Positions 11,036-22,786 of a stretch of 64,000 nucleotides of DNA are shown piece after piece (the stretch's first letter is position 1; every line of letters begins with the position of its first letter). The position numbers and the translations under genes were made by a program. The DNA comes from Delphinapterus leucas (Eukaryota; Chordata; Mammalia; Artiodactyla; Monodontidae), in contig NW_022097996.1 in the NCBI RefSeq assembly GCF_002288925.2, positions 5,096,409-5,160,408 of the forward strand, in the 5' to 3' direction. The notes beneath the pieces were generated by a model. That model was not told the DNA's origin. It did no database searches and saw only the letters and a list, made by a program, of their open reading frames with translations.

Positions 11036-12735
11036 GGTAGCATTATTAGAAGAGTGTTTTTTTAAAAAAAAATACACACAAAAAAAACTGTGGGTAGCAA
11101 AGTAAGTGTACAATTACTGATACGGTCCTGGAAGAAGTAATGGAAATTACAACTAGAATTAGAATAGACATGGGAAGGAAAGGATGGATGAGTGAGGTGT
11201 TTATTTTGTAAGAGCAACAGTAGATGGAAAACATTTCCGTGGCGGGCTGAAGGCTTTATTTAGATGTGCGTTACCCAGAGCAGCATACAAGCTCCATCGT
11301 ACTGAAGGACCTAGAAGAAGGGTAAAGCAGTAGTTGTGCTCAGTAAATAATCAGTGGGTCACTGCTGGTCTCCGAGACTCTCTTTTCAGCCGACTGAGGA
11401 ACAATTAGGACACACATAGCCAGTACACACCAGTATGACCTAGGCTGGGGTCCTTGCTTGTATATTTAAAAAAATCACCCCTGGCCACAGCATGATTTTG
11501 ACTAGTGGAGAAATGTTTAGGAAAAAACGAAATGGAAGAGATTGTGTAGAAAATTCCTTGGCAAAGAAACGTGGCGATGAAACAACAGACCTACAGCAGT
11601 ATTTCTCGTTAATATTGTATGAGTCAGAGAGATGACTTTTAACACAGTGATGAGCTGCTGATACACAAGGTTGTAATTGTCTTTATTTCTTTAAAGTTGA
11701 ACCCAACTTTGTTCGCAAGCCTTCCTTTCTACTGACGGAGAAAAGTTTATCTTGTCAATTCAAAATAACTCCGTTCCTTCTGGTTTGAAAAACAGCCAAC
11801 TTAGGGTTTAATCAGTTAAAAGTTTCCCACCGGCCCTAAGTGATACATTCTTACGTTTCCGACACTGAGGGAAGGGTTTCCGGTCCACATCCTCTACCTG
11901 CCCTACCGGCCCACGCGGTAGAGCTGTGCTCCCCCCTCCTGGTCTTCTGCATTGTGTCAGTGCATCACCTGTGATCTCAAAATCCACTCAGTCTTGGTTT
12001 TCCCAAATCAAGGCTTCTTTTTGTTACCTGTGGTATCTTAAGTCGGGCTGTTGCCCAGAAACAGACCCTGAGACAGACTTGCATTTGGTTCACTGTGGGA
12101 TGCCCTCGGGACCAGCACTCCTAAGGTAGTGAAGGAAGTAGATTGCACGGAGGGTAGTGACAACATCAGGAACTGCAGGGGAGTTCTGAAGCCACCCTCA
12201 TTTAACCCCCTTTGAGACCAGGGAGACAGGCCCTTCCACCCAGCACTTCCATTGGCTGGTCGCTGGAATCAGGCTGGCCCAGCACACTTCTGGAGAGTCC
12301 TCGGTGGGAAGAGCCATCACCCACCAGCAGGCTTAGGGAAATGAGTGGTCACTTCTGCAGGGAGCTCACGATGACAGCACGGCAGCCACTGCAACTGGTC
12401 TCCCTGGATCAGAGCTGTGCCTCACGCACTACCCTCACTGGCCACTGGGGGACTAAGGAGCTCTCAATTCATGATGATACAAGGAGACAGACATATATAC
12501 GTGTATACATTTGTGTGTTACATTAAGTCTTGTCCGCTAACACTGTAAAATGCATGCAGACAAACATAATGTGTGCTTTAATCACTTCTATATAGCCAGC
12601 ACCTTTACACATTTTTCTAGTAGCACAAAATAGATTTTTACTAAAATTTTAACCTGTTAAATGTGGAAACGGTTGTCTAAATATTAGTTAAGTAAATGCT
12701 ATTTAATGGTTAGGCAGCATCTAAGTTATGTGATA
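11036..12735. other. Unassigned sequence
   Basis: No gene is recognised. Short A-runs and T-runs occur around 11055-11090. A 104-codon plus-strand open frame at 12212-12526 and a 67-codon frame at 11926-12129 have no recognisable domain and lie within chance expectation. The stretch around 12060-12120 has the feel of an old interspersed repeat, but I cannot assign it. Confidence 0.4.
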
Positions 12736-12737
12736 CA

Positions 12738-12850
12738 TCTGTTAAAAACACACACTCCTGAATCCCAAACTAGACCTACTGAATCAGAATTCCCAACGGC
12801 CTTCCTGGAAACACGGTTGTATTTATAACAAGCTCCCCATTTAAGCTAAG
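12738..12850. mobile_element. MER5-like hAT fragment
   Basis: The blocks agacctactgaatcagaat and ataacaagctcccc, separated by a short spacer, match the interior of MER5-type non-autonomous hAT elements. The terminal inverted repeats are not preserved, so orientation is not assigned. Confidence 0.55.
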
Positions 12851-13051
12851 TGCACCATTTACTAAGAAATTCCCATTGGGTTTCAATTTTCATGGCTCCT
12901 CACATGTTGGAAATTACTACCAAAGTCCTTTTTTATAGGATGATTTCCTACAAACATTTTAGAGGGATTTTTAATTCCTTTAATAGAGTTTTCTACTCTT
13001 TGTTCTCATGCAAAAGACTTAAAAAGTTACATAAGGAGAATTACATAAGGA

Positions 13052-13636
13052 AACAGTATGGTGGTTCCTCAAAAACTTAAAAACAGAGTTGCTGTATAAT
13101 CAAACAATTCCACTTCTTGCGTATATAGCCCAAAGAATTGAAAGCAGGGTCTCAAAGAGATTCGTACACCCATGTTCATGGCAACATTTATCACAATAGC
13201 CAAAACGTGGAAACAGCCCGAGTGATCACTGACAGATGAATGGATAAGCAAGATATGGTCTATACAGACAATGGGATATCATTCAGCCTTAAAAAGGAAG
13301 GGAATTCTAACACGGGCTACAATGTGGATGAAACTTGAGGACATTATGCTCAGTGAAATAAGCCAATCACAAAAAGACAAATGTATATGATTCTACTCAT
13401 ATGAGGTAAAGAATAGTTCAACTCATAGAAAGTAAAATGGTGATTGCCAGGGGCTAGGGCAGGGGATGGGGGGTGGCTGTTTGAAGGACATAATGCTTCA
13501 TTTTTCAAGATGAAAAAGTTCTGAAAATTGGTTACACTGCAGTACATGTATACTTAACACTATAGCACTGTACACTTAAAAATGATGGTACATTGAATGT
13601 TTTGTGTATCTTACCAGAATTAAAATCTTAAAAGAA
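13052..13636 (+). mobile_element. L1M 3' end with target duplication
   Basis: The segment runs from the L1 ORF2 3' end (aacagtatggtggttcctcaaaaac) through the typical gcagggtctcaaagagat and ccttaaaaaggaa blocks. It continues into a 3' UTR with a G-rich patch (13441-13474) and the terminal gtacacttaaaaatg. Flanks aattacataagga (13039-13051) and aattgcatgagga (13637-13649) agree at 11 of 13 positions and are the target duplication. No useful frame remains. Confidence 0.85.
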
Positions 13637-13725
13637 AATTGCATGAGGAGCACACCACCCACATCTGAGTTTTGGGGCTGAAACCCATTTCAGATGTCCA
13701 TATGGTGGCTGGTGACAGGAGTTTA

Positions 13726-14538
13726 GAGAATTCAAAAAGATACATGCATCCCTATGTTCATAGCAGCACTATTTACAGTATCATGTGTAAAACAGAGAGC
13801 TAGTGGAGTAGCACAGGGAACTCAGCTCGGTGCTCTGTGATGACCTACGTGGGTGGGATGGGGGAGTGGTGGTGGGAGGGAGGTCCAAGAGGGAGGGGAT
13901 ATAGATATACACAGAGCTGCTTCACTTCATTGCACAGCAGAAACTAACACAACATTGTAAAGCAATTATACTCCAATTAAGAAAAAACAACAGTCATGAC
14001 ACGGAAACAACCTAACTGTCCATCAACAGATGGATGGATAAAGAAGATGTGTTATACACATACAATGGAATGCTACTCAGCCATAAAAAAGGATGTAATA
14101 ATGCCATTTGCAGCAACGTGGACGGACCTAGAGATTATCACACTAAGTGAAGTCAGAAAAAGAAAGACAAACGTCATATGATATCACTTACATGTGGAAT
14201 CTAAAATACGACACAAGTGAACCTATCTAGAAAAGAGAAACAGACTCACAGACATAGAGAACAGATATGTGGTTGCCAAGGCGGAGGGATGGTGGGGGAG
14301 GGAAGGACCGGGAGTGTGGGATTAGCAGATGCAAACTAGTATATACAGGATGGATAAACAACAAGGTCCTACTGTAGCGCACAGGGAACTCTATTCAATA
14401 CCCTGGGATAAACCAGAATGGAAAAGAACATGAAAAAAATTTTTTATATGTATAACTGAGTCACCTTGCTGTACAGCAGCAATGAAACACAACATTATAA
14501 ATCAACTATACTTCAATAAAATTTTTAAAAAAAGAAAT
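13726..14538 (+). mobile_element. Truncated L1 3' end, host of a nested L1
   Basis: This 5'-truncated L1 is flanked by perfect 9-bp duplications, aggagttta, at 13717-13725 and 14539-14547. Its ORF2 C-terminal part (ytmECYSAIKKD-like, about 14057-14089) is interrupted at 13786-13989 by another L1 3' end. The 3' UTR belongs to a lineage with aacaaggtcctactgtagc and a tail ending cttcaataaaatttttaaa, different from the other L1 copies here. The open frame of 61 codons at 13996-14181 is a decayed ORF2 remnant. Confidence 0.88.
13786..13989 (+). mobile_element. Nested L1 3' UTR fragment
   Basis: About 204 bp of L1 3' UTR and tail (from gtaaaacagagagctagtgg to aagcaattatactccaat) sit inside the older L1. 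The flanks acagtatcatg (13775-13785) and acagtcatg (13990-13998) are a target duplication with a 2-bp deletion in the right copy. The 3' UTR type matches the copies at 15.3 and 24.5 kb. It has no coding content. Confidence 0.82.
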
Positions 14539-14547
14539 AGGAGTTTA

Positions 14548-15028
14548 ATCTTTGCTTTCACACTAGAAGCATCACAAGAGCCAAACATATCTTCAACATT
14601 AAGATTTTGGCTAATATTTTGACCTCTTAAGATTCACCAGCCATCTGTTAATAGACTCATACAGAGCCTGTGTTTGCAGGAACACGAAGGTTAATGCTGT
14701 TCCTTTAACCCATTAAAAAGTGGTACAACTGGGGAAGTCATCGTAAAAGGACTTCATGGGGTCCATATTTATTCTCTATTAATGGCTTTCACTGTCCATA
14801 GGTACTTTTTACCACCTGCTCAACCTGGAATTGAAAAAGAAAACTCCTCCACCTTTTAGTTTAAAGAATACATTCTTTCCATAGTGCAGTGGCAATTTTG
14901 TGGGTGACACAATCAGAAGGAATCATCTCTCCCCTCCTAGTTGAAATGACTGCTGTACCAAAACAACTTTTTTTTTTTTTTTAATATTTGCTACTGAGAT
15001 TAGAAATTTCCGAGAGCAAATGGATTAC
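14548..15028. other. Unassigned sequence
   Basis: I recognise no gene or repeat apart from a T-run at about 14969-14983. Confidence 0.45.
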
Positions 15029-15042
15029 AAAGGTTTTTTTTT

Positions 15043-15140
15043 TTTGGGTGGGGGATGAATTGGGAGATTGGGATTGACATATATACACTAATATGTGTAA
15101 AATAGATAACTAATGAGAACCTGCTGTATAAAAATAAAGT
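15043..15140 (+). mobile_element. Very short L1 3' end
   Basis: About 100 bp matches the last part of the full-length L1 3' UTR (9830-9945), including gggattgacatatatacact and gagaacctgctgtataaaa. It is an extreme 5' truncation. A possible target duplication (aaag followed by T-runs on both sides) is too low in complexity to be certain. Confidence 0.75.
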
Positions 15141-15323
15141 TTTTTAATATCAATTTCTATGAATAATACAATCAATTTCCAGGCTAGAGTAAGGAGAACA
15201 TGAGAAAATTAAATCCACAACTTCTCGACCTACTTTTGCCAACAATTTTAGTCTTCCTATTGACGTGAAAGTATGCCAAGTTTAAGGTGATAGGTTATAT
15301 GCCTTTTTTAAAAACATGCATAG

Positions 15324-15620
15324 AGGACACGGGGAGGGGGAAGGGTAAACTGGGACGAAGTGAGAGAGTGGCATGGACATATATACACTACCAAATGTAA
15401 AACAGATAGCTAGTGGGAAGCAGCCGCATAGCACAGGGAGATCAGCTTGGTGCTTTGTGACCACCTAGAGGGGTGGGATAGGGAGGGTGGGAAGGAGACG
15501 CAAGAGGGAGGGGATCTGGGGATATATGTATATGTATAGCTGATTCACTTTGTTATACAGCAGAAACTAACACACCATTATAAAGCAATTATACTCCAAT
15601 AAAGATGTCAAAAAAAAAAA
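15324..15620 (+). mobile_element. Truncated L1 3' UTR
   Basis: This fragment starts in the G-rich patch (ggggagggggaaggg) and ends in caataaagatgtc plus poly-A. It is closely similar to 24539-24830. A short gcatag occurs at 15318-15323 and again at 15621-15626 and is probably the target duplication. There is no coding sequence. Confidence 0.83.
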
Positions 15621-15626
15621 GCATAG

Positions 15627-16188
15627 TCACAGATCCTACAGGTGATTCCTAGAGGCAACCAGTTACTGAATTTTCCAGAATAGTTTGTGTCAAATATTCT
15701 TCCCCAGTATGCTCATAAAATCTTCTACAACTATGAATTTTGCTTTTTTTTTAATAATAAAATTAGGGTCACCAAAGGGATCCTGGAGATTTCTTAATAA
15801 TTTCTAACCTACAGGATCATAAAATCTTGGGGGAAATGATAATAAATAGGAAAACTTGATTTTATTTTTTTAATCAATTTTCCTTCTAAATTCTTACAGA
15901 AACATCTCAGAAATACCTAAAAATTAGCAAGCCAAAGTGAAGAAGTTGAAAATAAATAATTAGGCCTTAAATGAGATGTGTGGGCCTGATTTTAATAAAT
16001 TCTTAAGCATCTCCTGTTTTAAGGAAAACAACATATATTGTGTATTAGAGACTCATTCTTTTCTAACCTGCACTAGATCTGCACTCTGACAAAATACAAA
16101 CTTTTCCTCATTTTCTTAAAATCTGGAGAAGGGTGAAGACAATAATGATAGGATTATGTACCATTTCTACAGAGTCCAAAGCATTCGC
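15627..16188. other. Unassigned AT-rich sequence
   Basis: No gene or recognisable repeat is seen. Confidence 0.45.
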
Positions 16189-16270
16189 TTTCGCTTTCTC
16201 TCTCTCTCTCTCTCTCTCCCCCTCTCCCCCCCTCCCCCCTCCCTCCCCCTCTCTCCACCCCCTCTCTTTT
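16189..16270. repeat. Polypyrimidine (CT)n/(C)n tract
   Basis: This is an almost pure pyrimidine strand, with a (CT)n microsatellite passing into C-rich runs of up to seven C. Such mirror-like tracts can adopt H-DNA or i-motif structures and vary in length between individuals. The two short open frames that cross it are low-complexity artefacts. Confidence 0.95.
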
Positions 16271-17569
16271 TTAATTACAATGATTCAGTTCATCCCTGGG
16301 ACATCTTTTTTATTCTTTGGTCTCAGATTTTCAGGTCAGATATTTATCCATGAAATACATTTTAAAACTTATAACTCATTAGAACTTCTAATAGGTAAAC
16401 TTTTAATTACCTAAACAATTGCTGAAGTCTTTTGAAAGATTTAAAAATCCATATATAAATAAATGCAATTATTGTCCGAGAGGATAATATAATAGGAGAT
16501 TAAGTAATTAAGGTACATTCATTCTGCTATGCTTATTGTGAGTTTGAGTGCAGCAAAAGAAAACAAAAGCACTTAGTCTCCATTCTCTAAACCATTTTCC
16601 TGTCTGCAAACTGATGATGTTAGGAAAGGCCGTTGAGAAGCATTCACAGTACATGGTGAAGAACCTACAGTCCCAACTAAAACGCAGGGCCGACCATGGT
16701 GAAATATATGAGCAAGTATCAGGGCCTCTCACAGTTTCAACTTCGTGTTTCAATAATATATTTTAGGACATGTACACACACACATTTTCTGGCTCCTCCA
16801 AAAAATTTTTTTGAAAAAGGCCACTTTCCTTATAGCAGTGATAAATAAGCATGAACCATACAGGTTCTAGCAAAAGCAAGAAATCAACAGAGCTCAAAAT
16901 AAAGTCCTACATAACTACTTTCCCTAACTAGTAACTCACCAACCTTCTTCAAAGTCAGTGTGTGTAAAATGTATTACTAAACAGTGCTTGTGCCATCTCA
17001 CCAGCAAATGGATTAGCCTTTAATGAATAGTGAATGTTTTCTTTATCCTCTCTCTCTTTCTCTTTTATTTTTTTTTGGTAGTCCACAGTTACCGGTCAAT
17101 TGCATGGTCTCTTCCATTTATAAAGATATTTTGGGTCTCTGTCTTGACCTACGTTTCATTTAATTGGAATAGTGTGGCTATATTTTAACTAATTTTTAAA
17201 GAAGCACTGGGTAAAACAGACCTAACTCGATTTGGGTTCCTTGCCAATCTTGGATATTCAAATTTCTCCACTGATTTTTGCCTCTGTTTTTTTTTCCTGC
17301 CTGGTAAAGTGAATTTTATATGGTTCAGTACTTGATGACCTGTCAAACAAACTAATAAATTTAAGAACTTTAGAAAATGTCACAGCTAGAAAATAGAAAC
17401 TTCACTCTAATAGCCCTCCTAAATGATGATGTTATCACAAGACCGTTAAGGGTAAGACCTCTCCTTGAACCAAACTTTTCAGTGAAAAGATTAGCTGATA
17501 ATTATAGTGAACTCATAAAGACTTAAATTATAACCCTTTAAAGAAATATTTCATTTTTAAAGTGACCTA
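16271..17569. other. Unassigned AT-rich sequence
   Basis: I recognise no gene. A short pyrimidine-rich stretch lies at about 17048-17079. Open frames of 72-81 codons on both strands near 16508-16766 overlap each other and have no known domain. Confidence 0.4.
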
Positions 17570-17984
17570 TTACTGGCAGACCTCAAAGACACTGCAGGTT
17601 CAGTTCCAGACCACTGCAACAAAGCAAGCATCTCAATAAAGTGAGTCACAAATTTTTTGGTTTCCCCGTGCATATAAAAAAAAGTGTGCAATAGCATTAT
17701 ACCTAAAAAAAAAAAGTACACCTTAATTTAAAAATACTTTATTGCTAAAAAATGCTAGCCATTATCAGAGTCTTCAGCCAATTATAATCTCCTTGCTGGT
17801 AGAGGGTTTGAAATATTTCAACAACTACCAAAATGTGACACAGAGACACAAAGTGAGCAAGTGCTACTGGAAAAATGGCACCTACAGACTTGCTCAATGC
17901 AGGGTTGCCACAGACCTTCAATTTGTAAAAAAAAAAAAGCCAAATCTGCAAAGCATAATAAAGCAAGGTGCAATAAAACTAATA
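17570..17984 (+). mobile_element. Tigger1-type non-autonomous DNA transposon
   Basis: The left part carries the Tigger1 5' sequence (tgcaggttcagttccagacc, then gtgagtcacaaattttttgg). The right part carries its 3' sequence (aatgtgacacagagacac, gggttgccacagaccttc, gcaataaaac). The middle, which holds the pogo-like transposase in the full element, is missing, so this is an internally deleted derivative. The terminal repeats are decayed. The 96-codon plus-strand open frame at 17742-18032 lies outside the ancestral transposase region and is not a gene. Confidence 0.85.
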
Positions 17985-18454
17985 AACTTTCTCTGTATTA
18001 ATAATGTTTTATATATGAATGGAATATTATAAATCTGAAGCAATATAAAAAACATCGTCTCGTTTAAACTGTACAACAACCCAATGTGGCAGGCTGTGTT
18101 ATTCTCATTTGTGGTGAAGAATCCAATATTATAAGAAGTGAATGTCAGCGTGTCAGTGCCACAGCAAGGACCTGCCCCCAAATCTCTTCATATTCAGTCT
18201 CTGCTCTTCACACGGCCATGCTACATTCTTAGTTACATTGTACCTTGAATTTCTGAAATAATCATAATGAATAATTATTTTTCATTTAATTCTACTTTTT
18301 TTCTTTCTATACACAGTCTTCTCTGGACTATTGTTCATGGAAATTACTCTGAATACCAATAAACTGAATTATTGCTTACATCCATTTAATATAAAATAAA
18401 CTGATTGTATTTTATGAACATTATCCTACCCTAAATCCAGGGGGTTTATTGTTG
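17985..18454. other. Unassigned sequence
   Basis: No gene is recognised. The stretch at about 18070-18180 is weakly MIR-like but too diverged to call. Confidence 0.4.
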
Positions 18455-19345
18455 TTAAGACGTTATTTACTTAGAACAGTTGTAGGTTCACAGCAAAACT
18501 GAGGGAAAGGTACAGAGATTTCCCATGTGTCCCCTGCCCCACACAGGTACGGCCTCCCCCATTATCAACATCCCCCAACAGATGGTACATAGGTTACAGT
18601 TGGTGAACCTACACTGGCATGTCATCATCACCCAAAGCCCCCTCAACCCCTGGCAACCACTGATCTTTTCACTGTCTCCCTAAGTTGCCTTTCACAGATG
18701 TCATATAGTTGGAATCATATGGTATATACCTCTTCAGATTGGCTTCTTTCACTTAATAACATGCATTAAAGTTTCCTCCATCTATTTTCATGATCTGACA
18801 GCTCATTTCTTTTTAGCACTGAATAATATTCCATTGTCTGGATGCACCACTGATTATTTATCCATCCACCTACTGACTGATATCTTGGTTGCTTCCCACT
18901 TTTGGCAATTATGAATAAAGCTGCTATAAACATCGTGTGCAGGTTTTTACGTGGACATATGTTTTCCACTCATTTGGGTAAGTATCAAGGAGAATGATCG
19001 CTAGATCATATGGTAAGAGTACATTTAGTTTTGTCAAAAACTGCCAAACTGTCTTCCGAAGTGGCTGCACCGTTTTGCATCCCCACCAGCCGTCGATGAG
19101 GGTTCCCATTGTTCCACATCCTCACCAGCATTTGCTTTTGTCAGTGTTTCAGATTTTGGCCAAATAGGTGTGTGGTGGTAACTTGTTTAATTTGCATTTC
19201 CCTGATGACCTCTCATGTGGAACATCTTCCATAGACTTATTTGCCATCTGTATATTTTCTTTGGTGATGTGTCTGTTAGAGTCATTGGCCCAGCTTGCTT
19301 TTCGGTTTGTTCGCTTGTTTATTCCTTCTTTTTTTCTCACTTTTT
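18455..19345 (-). mobile_element. Old L1M 3' end, antisense
   Basis: Read on the minus strand this is an L1 3' end: ORF2 C-terminal remnants followed by the 3' UTR. On the plus strand the hallmarks are ggcaaccactgatcttttc, gaataatattccattgtc, aaactgccaaactgtcttcc and ccaccagc. Decayed ORF2 frames remain at 18766-18969 and 18924-19109. The 70-codon minus-strand frame at 19149-19361 also covers ORF2. The element is 5'-truncated at its right end. Confidence 0.85.
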
Positions 19346-20035
19346 TAACATTTTGAGTCAAAATCTTTTCAACTACAGTAGATTAAAAATATTTGAATGT
19401 ATGGAAAGGGTTGTTGCCAGAGGAATCATTTCTTATTTTCCTCTTTGAGAAATGGACATGCATAATCGAGTTTCATATTGATTTTGAAATTAAACTTTTC
19501 CCCTAGGAAGGAGTAGTATTTTGGTGGATGAGTGTTCAGTACTGTAATTTGTAAATTCAACTAAGGTATTCTCATACTTGATCATGCATAGATCCAGTTA
19601 CTATTTCTTTAATTGTGAAATGGTCAAACTTCCTGTGGAATAGAAATATTTTATAGATGTTCTATTTACCTGTATTTACAAAAACAAAAGCATGTACACA
19701 CCACAGCAGCAAAATGCTACTTTCCAAAATGTCACTTTGAGTAAGAGTTGCATCAACAACCTTTTAGCTAAAAATTAATTTTTTTCCCAAGCTGGTATTA
19801 AAAAAAAAAAGTTATAGGAGTTCAGAGAAAAAACTCAAAAGGTGTTGCCTTCATTTGCAAGAATGTAATTTTCTCAACATCCACATAACTTTCAAGATAA
19901 CATATTTGCTAAGAATAGAGAAATATCGATTTTAGTATCTGGAATAAGAATGTAATATAGCCGTGGCATAGAATAGAGCATAAATACTAATAGATGGCAC
20001 GTTTTATTAATCATTCACTGTTTAGGATGTGAATG
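19346..20035. other. Unassigned AT-rich sequence
   Basis: I recognise no gene or repeat. Confidence 0.4.
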
Positions 20036-20230
20036 CTAAGCTCTGAGAGAGCTCAAAGTTTTGTTCTGTGTGGCATTGCTGCACTCTTCAGAGATCACCT
20101 GCAAATAGCCTTCCAGCACTTGAATGATAAATAAATTCTTCTCAATAACAGTTGGTAGGAAACATTCTTCCATAAAGAGATCTTGGGCATCTCTCACACA
20201 TTGCACACAGCTGCTACAATCTGCCATAAT
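20036..20230 (-). other. Candidate 3'-terminal exon or gene relic (weak)
   Basis: A minus-strand open stretch of 65 codons lies here, and its in-frame extension is stopped by TGA at 20243-20245. It contains a cysteine-rich start (ADCSSCVQCVRDAQDLF) and a hydrophobic middle (NLFIIQVLEGYLQVI), and ends at TAG 20036-20038. An AATAAA on the minus strand (20008-20003) follows the stop by about 28 bases. A possible splice acceptor AG precedes 20230, with a short pyrimidine stretch upstream. I do not recognise the protein. Open frames of this size are common by chance in this window, so only the polyadenylation signal lifts it above noise. An ATG at 20227-20225 could also be the start of a small independent frame. 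Confidence 0.15.
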
Positions 20231-20242
20231 CTTTAGCAACCG

Positions 20243-21324
20243 TCATAAAAGAAAACCCCCAAGTCTAGTCTCCAGTGTAACCAGGACATTCTCACTACTT
20301 TTCCTGCTGTGCCCTGACAGTTACAAAGCATGAGTAACAAAAAAGTGTAACCCCGGAGCAGTCAATTCTCAGACTCATTAGTTTTCTTTAATATTCCAGT
20401 TTTATTCCAGGGATGGGCGAGACAAGAAGTAAGACATTTCATGTCACTTTAGGATAATATCATGTAATTCCAGGGTATAAAGAATTCATAAGTGATCCAA
20501 TAGTGGGAAATTCATTTACATTCGCTCCAGAGAGTTTTATCTCTTCAGATGTGACCTTGTATAATTAAATATATTTCAAATATCAAGAGAAATGGCAGCT
20601 AAACAGACAATGGAATTCTTCATTTTATGTGGGACTGAAATAAAGTGAAATTAAATTATAAGAAGCAGTTAATGTAACAGAAGATAAAAGCTTCCACTGA
20701 AATCCTCTCTGATCTTATTCATTAGTATTTATAGGACAGTTATACCATGTGCTATGTAACTTAATTTTAAACTGACACTTCATTTCATTAATACTTCCCC
20801 AAAAGGACTCAAATGAAGTATCCCAGAGACTCATTTGTAAATGTTACTCTAACTCAGATAATTCATATATGCAGTTAGACCCAACAGTGGGAATACTTCT
20901 TTTTTACAATAAAACAGACTTTTCAGGGGAAAAAAATACAATTCTCTGTGTCACAATTGAAATTTTGATTAAATGTATCAAGAAGGATGATTAAAACCAT
21001 ATCATCTATTATATTTCTAAAAAGAAAAATCTTTAAACACTAAGGAAATTACATATGAATTAATTTTCATAATAAAAGTAATCATTAAAAGACACAAATG
21101 TAATTTTATCAGAATACTTTAAAACTTGCATTCTCTTAATTTGTGATTTATTATTCTCTTTGGAAATTTATCTTTTTCTTCCATTCTCAGAGATACGGTT
21201 TGTTTGACTAATCGATTTAATTATGAGAATGAGAGTTTTAATTCAGTGTGGATTCATTACCAACTCATTTGTCATTTACAATGTATTTTCTTAATTCATT
21301 ATGATTTAACCTTTCTTATTATGA
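20243..21324. other. Unassigned AT-rich sequence
   Basis: I recognise no gene or repeat. Confidence 0.4.
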
Positions 21325-21745
21325 TATATAATACATGTACAGAACAGTATAGAGGTTTTGTTCTGTGCTCAGTTCAATAACTTATTGCAAACCAAATGTT
21401 TATGTAACTACTGCCTAGGGTCAAGCAATCAAACATTACAGCATCCCAAATCCCTCTCTTGACTGCTTCTAATAAGGAACCCTTCTCTCCCCACTTCATA
21501 AGGTAATGGCTACCCTGGCATTAATGATAATAAATTCTTGCTTTTACTTGTAATTTTATCACCTAAGCGTACACTGTCTCCTTCTGAATTTATATAAATA
21601 GAATCAACATTATTTTTGTTCAACAATATGTTTGTGAGATCTAGGATGTACTTCACTTCATTCGCCTTCATTGCTGAGCCGTGTTTCGGTATGTGTATAT
21701 CACGGTGTGTTTGTGCATCTACTGCCCGTCAGCACCCGTTACACC
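21325..21745 (-). mobile_element. Old L1M 3' part, antisense (left half)
   Basis: The plus strand shows the reverse complement of an old L1 3' end. It runs from acagaacagtatagagg through ttgtgagatctaggatgt to the decayed counterpart of the usual bait tatcac...ttgtgcatctactg. The same element resumes at 22787, after about 1 kb of foreign sequence, at the point expected from the L1 consensus order. No usable frame remains. Confidence 0.7.
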
Positions 21746-22577
21746 TGAGCAGGAACGGGGTCTCCTCTGGCCCTCCTGAGGCTACAGAGACTGCAGGACC
21801 GAAGTGAAAGGACAGGATGTGTTTCTTAACACTGTATTAGGTAGGCAGCAATATTTCCCATCTCCCCCTGGTGTACATGCCTGGCATAATCCTTGTGAAT
21901 ATGATGGATTTTACTCCCATAATCAAGTTACATTGTATTACAGCACAATTAACTGCATAGGGCGACTTGATGACGTAGGAAAATCCAGCCTATTCAGGAA
22001 GGAAGACACAGAAACTATGAGATGAATTCAGAAGGCATGGCACAGAGAAAAAGCCGAGAGTATGACTGTATGACCTTCTGGTGAAATTTGAGAAAAACCA
22101 GAAGATCAGACCACTGAGTCCTATATACTGCTCTCTCAAGAGATTAAGGGTGTGTGTCTCACAGATTTGGAGACAGAAACTAGATGGCTTCTTCTTAGGA
22201 AATGTAAGGGCTTTGCTCCTTAGACATCTCAGCAGAAGCCAAAGATAGAGAAGGGATCATCTTTGAAATAGCTGTAGTTATGACTTTGCTTAGCGGAATG
22301 AAAACCAGTGAAATTCAGGCAAGGTTCACACAGTTCGGGAGAATATGATATCAACAGAAACACAGACTCGGACTGAGAAGGATACAGAAAGTACTAGCAA
22401 GAAGCAGATGAAGTGAACTGCTCAGCAGCGCACATGTGCTAACTGTCACGGAAATAGAAGAGTGATGCAGATGGTAGAGTCAGGAGCCCAAGGGTGGGGA
22501 ACCAGAAGGCAGAGGAGAGACAAACCCAGGCCTTGATACCTAATTAAGGGACAACAGCTAGAGTTGACCAGGCTGCA
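21746..22577. other. Unidentified ~830-bp segment inside an antisense L1
   Basis: This segment separates two halves of one antisense L1 and borders a CHR SINE on its right. I cannot assign it to a family. The stretch catgcctggcataatcc...gaatatgatggattttactc resembles a motif seen in old mammalian repeats, so an LTR or DNA element is plausible. Open frames are 73 codons or shorter. Confidence 0.45.
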
Positions 22578-22785
22578 TTTTTTTTTTTTGCGGTATGCGC
22601 GCGGGCCTCTCACTGTTGTGGCTTCTCCCGTTGCGGAGCACAGGCTCCGGACGCGCAGGCTCAGCGGCCATGGCTCACGGGCCCAGCCGCTCCGCGGCAT
22701 GTGGGATCTTCCCGGACCGGGGCACGAACCCGTGTCCCCTGCATCGGCAGGCGGACTCTCAACCACTGCGCCACCAGGGAAGCCC
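22578..22785 (-). mobile_element. CHR SINE, antisense
   Basis: Read on the minus strand this is a short CHR SINE, from the gggcttccctggtggcgcag head to a poly-A tail (the T-run at 22578-22589). The A box (tggcgcagtgg) and B box (ggttcgtgccc) are intact. I found no target duplication: the left flank belongs to the unidentified segment and the right flank is L1. Frames of 79-106 codons crossing it on both strands are artefacts of its GC-rich body. Confidence 0.92.
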
Positions 22786-22786
22786 T

